Part shown: positions 1 to 10,399 of the stretch, one piece after another
Numbering within the stretch: the stretch's first letter is position 1
Layout of the letters: the number at the start of each line of letters is the position of its first letter
Source of the DNA: Sinonovacula constricta
Taxonomy: Eukaryota; Mollusca; Bivalvia; Cardiida; Solecurtidae
DNA length: 64,000 nt
Assembly: GCA_007844125.1 (NCBI GenBank)
Contig: CM017564.1
Coordinates: 13,710,949-13,774,948, forward strand
Reading direction: 5' to 3'
Notes under the pieces: model-generated
Told to the model about the DNA's origin: nothing
The model's input: only the letters and a program-made list of their open reading frames with translations
Database searches by the model: none
Made by a program: the position numbers and the translations under genes

Positions 1-119
1 AACTCGTTGTAGCATAACTCCACAACTATTATTATTGTTATTATTGATTAAAATTACATAATAATCCTTACCACCTCTGCAATCTTTATCATTGTCATCT
101 TCAGCATCATCATAAATAT

Positions 120-215
120 CATATTTACAAACAAAATCGCCATCAGTATCATCATCAGCAGCAGCAGCAGCTTCCCATCATCATCACCACCACCACCATC
201 ATCAACACCATCTGT
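120..215. repeat. degenerate CAT/CAG trinucleotide repeat
   Basis: Run of imperfect cat, cag and cac triplets. From here to about 2.36 kb I see only AT-rich non-coding sequence; the short open frames show no family motif and no convincing splice context. Confidence 0.6.
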
Positions 216-2514
216 TTATAGTACACCTGACAGCAGAGAAGGAGGCCGTGGGATTAAATCTCAATCTACGTAGATTGTTTCTCAATATCGGTTTACACAA
301 TCATATAATGCTTGAAAGCTGAACGTCGTTATAATGTCCATTCGTGTGAAGCTGATGCGTTTTAGACTTTAACAAAATGTGTAGTTTACTTTTTTACTAT
401 TGTCCTATTTAGCCTAGAATGTTTAACTTCCGTAGTACGAGAACGAAAGTAGAACAAGTTTCACTCAAAGATTTTTTCCTTCTAATAGTTTTACATGTAA
501 TTAACCATTTATCCATTTTTGGTATGTAAATTGCACAAGGTTGGCAAATAAATATTGTTTTTTTGCCAAAAAAGGTTATCATTTGATGTGGGCATCCGAA
601 ATACGATATATCTGGATGGGCATGATCTGTTTTCGGAAATATGTTGATCTTAAACATTTACTGCGCTAAAGGTCAGACCAACGTAACTTTTATGTTTGTT
701 AAATCCTCGTGTAAAAAAGGCGTTTAAAAACTAATAAGAATAAAGTAAACAACGAACATATTCACAGTCACCCATTTATAAAAAATGAAATCTTACTTTT
801 CTTAGCTCTCTCCTTTTGCTTATTCTACAGAAGAGGGTTTTATTGCATACATCAATAGACAAAATGTATGCTTCCTTCACATGATCACAATGCTAACATA
901 ATTGTACGTAAAACATACTTAGAGTATATACTAAATTAATAATTAGACATGCTGCCTCTGTTTAGTTTAACACTCGTCAAAGACGACGACTCTGTATTGA
1001 CACCGTTAAAGATAGATACAGTAGGCGAAGCCACAGCACGATATGGGCGGCGTTAAACGGGAATTCAAAATTCAACATCACCCGAAAAGTGCAGAAAAGT
1101 GAAGCAAATAAATAAAGTGAATATACAATTATAGAGTCACGCTGATACAGCAACATGCACAACTACTGGTGGAAATAACAAGTGACTGGGAAACGATCTG
1201 CAATTAAGACACTTAACATACCTGTCCATAACAATATTTTTGAACTGTTAAATAATATTCATTGCAATTATATGGGTATTGTATTCTTATCACACAATAA
1301 CTCGATAACGACTTTAATTTTGACTTAAAAGGAATCGTTATGTAGTGTTGACAATACATCGTAAATACGCCTTATTGTAACAACGTGATGTACATCACAG
1401 TGCATGTTGTCATTTACCGCCTGGTAGCTAGAAGACATAAACTGCCTTACTAACATGCCTACCAGAGAAATCAGTAGTGGAAATGGACATTTTAATCATT
1501 ATTTACACGTTGGGTCGGGCCCATTTTCCCCCTTAGACTCCGATGTAAACGGTTTCCAGCATGTCGTGTTCAAATATAGTCATTAGTGTTTCATTATCAG
1601 GTAAAATTTACAAATTATATTGCAAAATCCTATGAAAGCCAAAGGTTTTCAAACTCGTAATGAGAAGGTAGCTGTATTTGAACCGTCTTTACAAGTAATA
1701 GTCCACCCAGCACAGGAAAATAACCCAGAATTTCCAAACACTCGTTCTGCCATTTGTTGCTTTTACATAATCATACGATTTCGAAGACTTTCTTTACAAA
1801 CGGTTTATTCCAATATGAATTACACCTACGTGTGATATGAAGGTGCTGTTGATTTAATGATTCAATGCTCGTTTTAATGTTTAAAGTTTTTAACAATTAA
1901 ATGGTAGGAATTTGAACGAGCAAAACATTTTTGCAAGGACAAGTGCTTACCCTTTTTATAGGTTGCCTTTTTTGGTTGTGTATTTGCGTAACCTTACTTG
2001 GTTCACATCTTTAATGTCTATTTAGAAGTCTGCATTTGTAGCCAATCAGACGGTATGAAAATTCAAACTCCTCAGCGATTTATTCAAATAAAACTACTTT
2101 TTATTTTCTATTTTACAATGAACAAAATAGATCGATCTGCTTTACTAAATGGTTTCATTTTCAACTGCGCATATGCAACAAACCACACATTCTGGCTTGA
2201 CTCCTCCTCTTGTGACGACAAGTTTGAACACGTCAAGACTATTGACAGTTTGATTGACCGTTTTATGGGGCGAATAACATGTCATTTTGGTAGAACAGGT
2301 AGAAATGCGGAAGGGACTGTAAAGTCAGATAGAATATGTTAAGACGTTTCGGCTTCTATCCTATTCTTAGCCAGACCAGCATTTGTATAGCGCTGTTTGT
2401 AGGTCACGCACGTAATAACAGCAAGTGTTATAGTAAACACAGTATGTCTGTAAGTATTTAATTGTTGTTAGGTAATGCAGGAGAAAACGACAGATGGTTA
2501 TCGGTAGGTGGTAT

Positions 2515-2895
2515 GGCAGTCGGAACTCCTCGGGTAATTCCGTGCTCGGGACAATCATCCCTCGGATGTATCGTTTTGTTCGCCGGAAGTCGGAAGAAGA
2601 ATATAGGGGCCTACCTAAAGTGTAGTTCTCACGAAACATAAACAATGGCATCGTTTGATAGCTGTGTGTCTGCTACCGCTGGATAAATTAAAATTGAATG
2701 ATTTAAATTTGAAGCCGCCACAAATTAAAGTTTTACAGGCATCGTAATCTATTGAGCTGTCATCCGAGATGCCATCTTTGTTTTGACGTCTGTCAAAAAG
2801 TAGTACCATTTACGGAAATGGCCGAGGTGATCTGAGTACCTACATACATCCGAGAGATGATTCGTGAAATATACGAGGTGTTCCGATTGGTGGAA
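2515..2895. other. GC-richer island with imperfect inverted repeat, possible decayed element
   Basis: The island stands out from its AT-rich flanks. The stretch near 2515-2575 (cggaactcctcggg ... atcatccctcggatgta), reverse-complemented, resembles 2842-2892 (tacatccgagagatgatt ... gaggtgttccg). This gives inverted arms of roughly 50 bp about 270 bp apart. Between them a plus-strand reading resembles 'LNDLNLKPPQIKVLQAS' followed after breaks by 'RDAIFVLTSV', faintly like the N-terminal Q/Walker region of RecQ-like helicases, but the phosphate-binding loop is not preserved. It may be a MITE-like fold-back or a broken helicase fragment. Confidence 0.25.
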
Positions 2896-3185
2896 TCGTC
2901 GTGCTGTTAACACCGAAGCCAGGTAGTGCTCTGATGTCATCAGTGTACGTCAATTGTAATGTTTTTTTTTTTTTTTAATACATAGTATCATTATGCACAT
3001 TATGTACAAAATCTTGTTATATACATTTTGTAAAGTATTTATTCATAGACGTCTAAATGAAATAACGAACACGAAACAACTACAATATTTACAAAACATT
3101 GGCATAAATAAAAGTTAATGTTTTGTTTTTTTTCGCAAAAGGAATTACAATAATGTATTTTAAGGATAAATAAAAAGAACATGCA

Positions 3186-3265
3186 CCCACACTGCGGTCT
3201 CGAACTCATATTCTCTAGATTCTAGGGCTAGAGGATTGACCATTACGATATACCGCCAACGCACT
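3186..3265 (-). repeat. tRNA-like sequence, probable SINE head
   Basis: On the minus strand a D-arm-like ATCGTAATGG is followed by a possible anticodon hairpin (CTCTAG/CTAGAG) and a B-box-like GAGTTCGAGAC. The T-stem does not pair and the anticodon loop is oversized, so a functional tRNA gene is unlikely; a SINE remnant is more likely. Confidence 0.35.
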
Positions 3266-3269
3266 TTTA

Positions 3270-6200
3270 CGGAAACAACCCATACTATACCTGAATAAAT
3301 AACTTCGTGACAAGCGTTTTGTTTCTTTTAAATAGATAGTTTTCATGTGATATCACTGATAAGACAGTTTAAGGCAGCCGTCTTCGAAGGCACAAGCTAA
3401 TGCAGGCCGAAATCTGGGGGAAAATGTACTGTATAAAACTCACCACTGTGTTGTTTTAATTGTTCAGTCTATTTTACTGAATTTTTATAGCCGTTTTCCA
3501 ATAGTGCATAGCTTTTAATTTTTGGACCACAAATGGAGAAATTATAAGAAAATAAAATTTACGCTTCTATACAAATCATCTGAAAATCCCTTGAAGTTGT
3601 CATCACAAATGCCTACCAAGATAAGTGATCTTCACTGATGTGGAAACAATCTGTACAACAGGAGTATAAAAGTGCTATCATTGAAACTCTATCAATGCTC
3701 TGGCAGCATTTCAGAGATCGATGTACATGTCGGTGTTGACACCTGCTAGGTTATCGATTTATTTAACCCAGTCGTTACCTGTTCCCCATTTTCGTATAAA
3801 ATAAATGTTTTAGTTATCTCCCTTGTGGGAAGGATTTTGTATATACTTTTATAATGAACATAACTCATCCTAATTTTATTTTTTTAAAGCCCGAAATACA
3901 TTCTTATCTTACTCAATAAGACTCCATATTATGCTCATGTTTCAGTTCTAAGTATTTTTCAAAAGTTTAATATTGGAAAAAGCTTTAAGTTTTCTGCAGT
4001 TACTAGATACCAATGATTTGCTCAGTAGGGAGGTAAAAATGTTGTGATTTTAATGGTTATAGTAAAGTCGCTTACACATATAAAATCACCTGGCCACCTA
4101 TCTTTAAGATTCCGTTTCATGTACATTATCCATCGGGTAATAAGCAATGACGTCGATATCTATTGACGTGGAAATCTGGTATCTAATTCTATAAAGTTAC
4201 ACATTTCTATATAAAGATAGCGTTTGAATAACAGTATTAGCCAATACGACCGACCCGAGGACAAATAACAGGGCTAAGATCAAGTCACTTATTTATTGAC
4301 AATTTCATTAAATAACTACATGTACTTATAACATGTCACATTTATATTTTTTTGCATAAATCCAAATCAGAACATGCTTGTTTGTGTTTCTTTGAAGTCT
4401 ACACGTTGTAAATAATTGTCATAATGTTTGGACGATTAATAATGCAAATATTGCATTCTGTCTTATGTTAACTGTTTAGTGCTTTATGACAAATGCTACC
4501 TATTAAATGAAAAACGTATGATGTATGGATATGAACATTTGTTTAAATTTGTTTACTGTGAAACGTTAAGTGTCATACGCAAATTACTAACAAATATGTG
4601 CATGTATTTATAAACATTTTTTGTACAAATGTTAAGTGCTTAATTTTACTAATATTTCGATTTACATAAACATAGAGCTTTATTTCCAAAATTAAAACTG
4701 ACTGTTACATTGTAGGTAGAAATTTAACACTATATCACTGCCAGTGTGCAAAAAGAATGAGATCTACACTTAACTCTTTTTTCACGTGTCAGTAGTAGGC
4801 AAAAATCATTAGCCAGATTAAAAAAAAGCCAGGAACCAGTTTGTTTCAAACTTTTAAGGCTAGGTGGCACACAAGCTGTAAACGTTGTAACAGCTGCTCG
4901 TAAATCAACCGAACTGACACAGAACCCGCCAGCACAGTGGAGAAATGATTTCGAAGTTTTATAGCTAAAGAATTACCTATTTTGCAGTGAAGTAACACAA
5001 TCAGCGAGTTGCCGCAAATTCTCTTAAGAAGAGTGTCAAAGTTAGCCTTGAGTTACATGCACCTTCCTATGATTCTGGGGAGCAGTTGTTTTTTAACCAA
5101 ATTGACCCGAGTTGTCGTTCTTCACCTGAACAAAAAAGGGTCCATCTAACAATAAAAAACGAAAACACGAATTATTGTACATTCTTTTTAACAAATACAA
5201 CTACAGAACTTATAATAACGTATAGTTATTGAATAAATACATTTAAAATATGTCCAGTTATTATTTACATACATATCTTATCCGTCGATTTAATTAGCAT
5301 TTAATTAGCATTCACAATTCTTTAACGCCTATAATTTCATTGCATTCCCATTTAGTAAACTTATTATAAACATTTTTCTTTTTCAAATTACATTATGAAG
5401 TTTAAAGCACAGAAAGAATTAAAATCAACTTAAGATAAACACATTGTTTAACACAGAAACATGTTTTCATTTTATCTCAGTCAACAAGATAAATATTCCT
5501 GAAAATTTAGCATGGTAACATTTGGGAAGAAAACTAAAAAAGTAATATCGACTGTAACATTATTTCAAAAAACATCCCTTAAGGGAGGTAACAGGTAATA
5601 TTATGTAATTTGAATCCTTAAAATAGTAGCTCCCCTTTTATAAACAATGAACTGGTTGTTGTTGTTTTGTTGTAGTGTGTAGTGCGGTTGTTGTTGTTTT
5701 GTTATTGTTGTTGTCGTCATTTTTCTTACATTGCACTGACACAATGATGGTCATATTGGCAACGTCCAGCTAATTTAAGTGGGGTAAGACCGCAGACTAA
5801 TGTCTGGGTAGAATACAAATTCTTATTCAACACCAAATAAACATTGTTTGTTTTATATTGGGAAAAAGCTTTGGGCTTTATCCAATTGAAATTGGTTGCA
5901 GCGGCCCAATCTGTGTGATGAATTCTCAAATCCTTGGGAGATGTGAGTTGTTGGTAAAAGTGGTATCCGACAGTTTGGTAAAAAAACTCAAATAACCAAA
6001 CAAGTATGTGGTACCTTAAAAGGACTGTGTGAAGTGTCAAGGAATAATCCCCACTCGTCAATGCAGTGTTTCATATCCGATCCACGCTGAAGAGACAGCT
6101 GTTTCTAAACCAAGGGACGACTTACATTTGGGATCACGTTATATCGTCAACCAAGAACTACGCTCTGACGTCGATATCTAGTTTTAGACGAGACTACTTT

Positions 6201-6425
6201 ATATTGCATACAGCTCGAAATAATGCGCATTCAGTGTTTTGTTTTCGCTATTAGGTATGTCTAACGATTCACTTAGTGTTCAAAATCGTCTTTTTTAAGA
6301 CTAAAGTATACAATACTACAAAAGTTATGTCCATCTTCCACAACGCAATGGTTCCATATTGTTATATGTTTTTTTTGTTGTAGGCAAACTGTCGGATGCC
6401 GCCTTTATTTACAGTAGAAAAAATA
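3270..6425. other. AT-rich non-coding stretch
   Basis: No exon with a recognisable family signature was found. A short GTT-rich run lies near 5653-5716. Short open frames around 5726-6254 have no visible motif. Confidence 0.5.
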
Positions 6426-6429
6426 TCGC

Positions 6430-6950
6430 ACCATGCGGTGTCTCAACAATAGGAGGGCATAGGCGTCTTTACATTGGGGGGAGGCTTTGGGTTTCAACAG
6501 TGGGAGGGGTGGGGTTCTCAAACGTGGGGGGGGCTTGGCGTCTCAACAGTGAAGGGGTGGGGATCTCAACAGTGAGAGGGGTGAGGGTCTCAGCAGTGGG
6601 AGAGGGTGAGGGTCTCAAAAATAGGAGGAGCCTCAACAGAGGGAGAGGGTGGGGTCTCAACAGTGCTAGAGGGTGAGGGTCTTAGTAGTAGAACGTGGTG
6701 AAGGTCTCAAAAGTGGGAGGGGATTGTGAGTCTCAACAGTGGAATGGGTGGGGTCTCAACAGTATGAGGGGTGGAGTCTTAACAGTGGGAGTAGGTGTGG
6801 GTGACAAGAGTGGGAGGAGATGGGGGTCTCAACAGTCGGATGAGGTTTGGGACTTAGCAGTGGGGGGTCTCAACAGTGGGAGGGGCGGGGTCTCAATAAA
6901 GCAATGGGGTCCCAACAGTGGGAGGGGGTGGGGTCTCAAAAATGAGATAG
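6430..6950 (+). repeat. G-rich minisatellite, unit about 24 bp
   Basis: About twenty imperfect copies of a unit close to GTCTCAACAGTGGGAGGGG (plus GTGGG) lie head to tail. Many copies contain runs of three or more G on the plus strand, which gives quadruplex potential. Open frames across it on both strands are products of the repeat and are not genes. Confidence 0.85.
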
Positions 6951-7261
6951 TCATGCATATTGCCACTCTTCCATCCAGTTACCATTTGCATCATCTTCGG
7001 CCTTTTCCGTACACGTTTGAAAAATAAATATTTCGGAAAGTAAAACAGCCAAAGAGATCCGAATGTCCAGACAGATGCTGCATGTATGAGTTGGCGAACA
7101 TACAAATGAAGATAGTTTTTATTTAATCCTAAACCATCTGGTTTCCGCTAAAAAACTTATTGATATGACTATCTACGGTGTTACTTTATTTATGCAAAAA
7201 TGCCATATTCGGAACCCATGGTTAATTTTTTTTATCACTACATACATATGCAGCAGCAGGG

Positions 7262-7472
7262 GAGATGGTGGTGACCAGAAGAAGAAGAAAAGAAGAAGAA
7301 GAAAAGAAAAGAAGAAGAAGAAGAGAAGAAAAGAAAAGAAGAAGAAGAAGAAAGGAAAGAAGAAGAGAGAAAGGAAGAAGAAAAAGAAGAAGAAGGAAGA
7401 AAGAAGAAGGAGAAGAAGAAGAAGAAGAAGAAGAAGAAGAAGAAGAAGAAGAAGAAGAAGAAGAAGAAGATG
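7262..7472 (+). repeat. long GAA/AGA purine microsatellite
   Basis: A purine-only tract of more than 200 bases, first mixed aag/agaa/ggaaag and then regular gaa. The polylysine/arginine and polyleucine open frames over it are artefacts. Such mirror-symmetric purine tracts can form triplexes (known property). Confidence 0.9.
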
Positions 7473-7833
7473 AAGTGTCAGTAAGCCCAGCAGCCTAAAG
7501 ACTAGAGCCGGGCAGCCCAAACCTAGCTGGAATCAGCCCTAGGCTTGCTTTTTCTCTCGGAGGTTATGCTGTTTTGCAGTTTCGTTAGACTGCTCAAGTC
7601 GCTCAAGCCAATAAATCACGTATACCACTAGAATAATATCGGAGATAGGGGCAGTGATCTGGAGCAGGTCGAGAACGGTAGGGGGACACATTCTTGCCGA
7701 TACAAGGTAGAGAGCCCGAGCCTTTATTATACAAATCTATTCCTGGTATGCTGGAGGGGGGTCACCGTGTGTACTACACACTACACACGCAGCTCAGAGA
7801 AATGAAGTATTCAACTTCTTGGAAAGCTCCTCT

Positions 7834-8290
7834 AGCGCTTCTTTGCGACCTTATTCTAGGAATTGTTTAAAGCACCTCCATGTTCTCCTGAGGTGCATTT
7901 TCGGCACGGACCTCCCGTTTCCAGTTTTCGAAGTTCTGGAGCTCATCAAGACCAATCCTGTTCTCGACGTCGGAAATATTCCCGTCTGTCAGGGCTTTGC
8001 TCACGATGTCGGAGATGGTATTCAGCTTTGCTCGGGTAATCGCCTCGATGCGCCGATGCTTAACGAGTTTATGGGATAGCCGCCTCCCAGCCACCTTGCC
8101 AATAACAGAGAGACCCGCACAAGCGGGAGACCCAATCTCGAGCCATACAGCGACCGGAAGGGCTACGAGCGTCGATATGAGAAATACACCTCCGATTCCA
8201 AGCCAGCGTCGGTGCCATCGACAGAATTCAACGCGTTGGTGTATTTCTTGATTAGACTTGCCCTTTTTTTGGCTTCTCGCATTTACTCTG
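7834..8290 (-). pseudogene. Polinton-associated two-TM helical protein remnant
   Basis: One minus-strand frame gives a hydrophobic stretch (GGVFLISTLVALPVAVWLEI), a short glycine-rich turn and then basic helix GRRLSHKLVKHRRIEA. It continues through an amphipathic region containing AKLNTISDIVSKALTDG and ends near 7867. The piece upstream (about 8190-8285, containing KKYTNALNSV) lies in another frame, so at least one frameshift separates them. The layout of membrane helix, charged helix and 'ISKAL-DG-IS' segment matches a protein common in invertebrate Polinton-like elements. Its biochemical role is not known to me. Confidence 0.5.
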
Positions 8291-8479
8291 TCTGGATTCG
8301 GGGTATCTGCTGTAGACGGTAAGGGTGCCCATCACCCTCAGTTGCTTATGGTAGGGTATATTAATAGAGCTGTTGGAATCACTCCGTCTTTCATGTCTCG
8401 GTTCGCTGTTTACCCCCTGACATCTCTAGTTCAATTAGCAGAGCAACCACTTCCGAAGCATTGGTCCGAGTCGATTCCC

Positions 8480-9170
8480 GCGTCTGTAAGTTGATAATAT
8501 CACCTTTTTTAACTTCTACTGGCCGTTCGAAAGTTCGCTCATCGGATTTATAGCCTGGATTCTTAGTTATATCATAACCGTCTTAATAATCTCCACCAAC
8601 TGTTACGCAAACGTTTACCCTATCTTCCATTATGCTGAGCCGCAGACAAAGACATAGCCAGTATCTTCCCTTTGTTTATCATTACGTAGCCCACTTTACT
8701 CTGGCTATTACCATCCGAGTTTGACCCGAACGACCATTGAAATTCGCCGCCCCACCGCCACCCCCGCAAGGGCCCGAGCTCCTCTGATATTATGGTAATT
8801 ATTTGTTTGGGAATTTGCCTGTCAACTTAGTGTTTGTTTGCAGCATCGTTCGAATGAACTGAAAGATCCAAATTCACTATGCGGTGATGGTTAAGATTAA
8901 TGTGAGCCATAGCCGTGCGACCGTTTTTCAGGAAGGCTTCGGCCTTTATGTTCTTCCACCATTCATCGGTCATTTTTGCAGAAACCGCATCAGTAAGTAT
9001 TTTGCCGTCACCGAGGTTCATAATCCGACGCCCCAGTAGGTCTTCATCACCATCCTGATCCTTTTCTATGTAGTGGGTCATTTCAGGCGCGAAGCAACTG
9101 CATCGACGTAAGGTCGAATAGCGTTGTCTCTGCACTGGGTTTCCACACCCCACCACGCATACCAAAGATA
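8480..9170 (-). pseudogene. Polinton fibre-like protein remnant
   Basis: The minus-strand frame at 8827-9165 contains two copies of an 'N-RI-NL-....-DA' motif (GRRIMNLGDGKILTDAV and NLNHHRIVNLDL..NDAANK). This pattern is typical of trimeric tail-fibre or fibre shafts. Farther along the strand, in other frames, come EFQWSFGSNSDGN with GYVMINKGKI, and then a segment containing KKGDIINLQT near 8490-8560, as expected of a fibre head. Breaks separate the pieces. Any attachment function is inferred from motif type only. Confidence 0.5.
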
Positions 9171-9171
9171 C

Positions 9172-9906
9172 TCATTTTACCTCAAGGACGACACTCACTT
9201 GCACACCGTGGCTGTCTATTATGTTACCACGTTCATCTCTAACAGATATTGTGAGCTCAGAGAGAGTCCCCTGTCTCAGGAGCTTGAACTTGGGATTAGG
9301 GAATACGGATGATTTGATCTCCCCGTACGTCCAGCCACCGACAGCGACAACAGCAAACAACTACTAGGGGCCCCGTTCAAGGAGTTCTTGGCGGTGTTCG
9401 TCTCTTCTAGGTGGATAAACATTAACCTGTGCGGGTTGAACTTTATAGGAGCATGCCCTGGTGTGCTGATCCCTGGAAGGAAGGACTGGCGGTAACGTTC
9501 AAAGCCTAGAAGGTCTTGCAGCCCTTTAGATACTCGAATACCACCAAACCTTGTCGAACCATGGACCTTAAGAGTGAGTATTCCGATGGTCATATTAGGT
9601 GTTATGGTGAGGCCGCTCTTCATAGTACTGAGGAAATCTTGCAGCTGCTCCATCGACCAAAGGCCAGGAGGGATACAGGTTATTTTGCCGGATAATGTTA
9701 CATACTCGGCATTCTTAATGGTGTACCAGCCAACCGTGTACGTGATCGACCGCAAACCAATTTTTAAGCTCCCGTCCCTGTTGTCGATGGGATTTTGAAG
9801 ACAGGTCGGGCCTGTAGTGATATCGGCGATCGTTTGAAACATCTTGCACAATTTGCATGGAGGCCTTTACCTTCAAAAGCGGTGTAAAAGGCCGGGGGAT
9901 ATCCAC
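9172..9906 (-). pseudogene. Polinton penton-like (minor capsid) protein remnant
   Basis: The minus-strand open frame 9276-9851 (191 codons) is the longest non-repetitive frame here. It contains TYTVGWYTIKNAEYVTL, a segment resembling the 'turn and LGF' part of penton-like proteins (KGLQDLLGF) and FNPHRLMFIHLEETNTAKN. After a frameshift near 9370 the reading continues at 9172-9360 and ends in a beta-rich tail (LTISVRDERGNIIDSHG). A single-jelly-roll minor capsid role is inferred from this pattern and from neighbours. The break and opposite-strand neighbour argue against function. Confidence 0.5.
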
Positions 9907-10350
9907 GGAACCTTAAAGCCAGAAACTTGTCCATCCTAAATATAACGGCAGGCCCCAACCAGTCCTTCTCCGTCAGCCTGTCCGGTATCTGGCAACAATA
10001 CCGACTGTCCAAAATCACAACAAAGGTCATGGTTCAAGATTGGACCAATAGCCCGATGAAATTCTGGCAGAACCAGCTGAACTTCACTGTGTGGTGCGCA
10101 ACGGCAGGCTGCATGGTCGCATTCAACAACCACCTGAACGGTCCCCTCTCATTCAGTCTGTCTACCTCTCCCATGTCTACTACACCACCCGTTACATTCT
10201 AACGGACATAAAATGCGCCCTCCCCAGAATTCGTCTTGAGATCCCCTCAACAATACTAACGACAGGAGAGCGTATGAAAGGCTTTGCCAGCAATGCGGGG
10301 GTTAGTAAAAATAGAGCTGTGTTTTTTTGTTTATCTTATGAGGAAGACAA
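9894..10350 (+). pseudogene. Polinton major-capsid-like protein fragment
   Basis: The plus-strand frame from about 9894 contains QDWTNSPMKFWQNQLNFTVW followed by CATAGC. A second frame from about 10150 contains SVYLSHVYYTTRYIL. The aromatic-rich N-terminal segment followed by a 'HVYY.TR.IL' helix is the pattern I associate with the double-jelly-roll capsid protein of invertebrate Polintons. Only an internal part of the expected protein is present and it is frameshifted. It is oriented opposite to the three accessory remnants, which may be original gene order or a later rearrangement. Confidence 0.5.
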
Positions 10351-10399
10351 TTTACTTCTAGTGAAAACATAGTGAACTAATAATTCTAATACCATATTT

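Larger units (their letters stand above)
7800..10350. mobile_element. decayed Polinton/Maverick-like (adintovirus-related) fragment
   Basis: This block is GC-richer than its surroundings and holds four coding remnants that occur together in metazoan Polinton-like elements. On the minus strand these are a two-TM helical protein (about 7.83-8.45 kb), a fibre-like protein (8.48-9.17 kb) and a penton-like protein (9.17-9.91 kb). On the plus strand there is a piece resembling the capsid protein (9.89-10.35 kb). All are interrupted by frameshifts and stops. I found no DNA polymerase, integrase, packaging ATPase, protease or terminal inverted repeat, so this is an isolated fragment. The assignment rests on recognising protein character and was not tested by a search. 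Confidence 0.6.

Noticed and set aside
1998..2342. 114-codon plus-strand frame
   Set aside because: No family motif and no splice or promoter support; its length can arise by chance in 64 kb.
3186..3265. Functional tRNA gene
   Set aside because: T-stem does not pair and the anticodon loop is not seven bases.
7165..7520. Lys/Arg-, Glu- and Leu-rich open frames
   Set aside because: They are translations of the GAA repeat on both strands.
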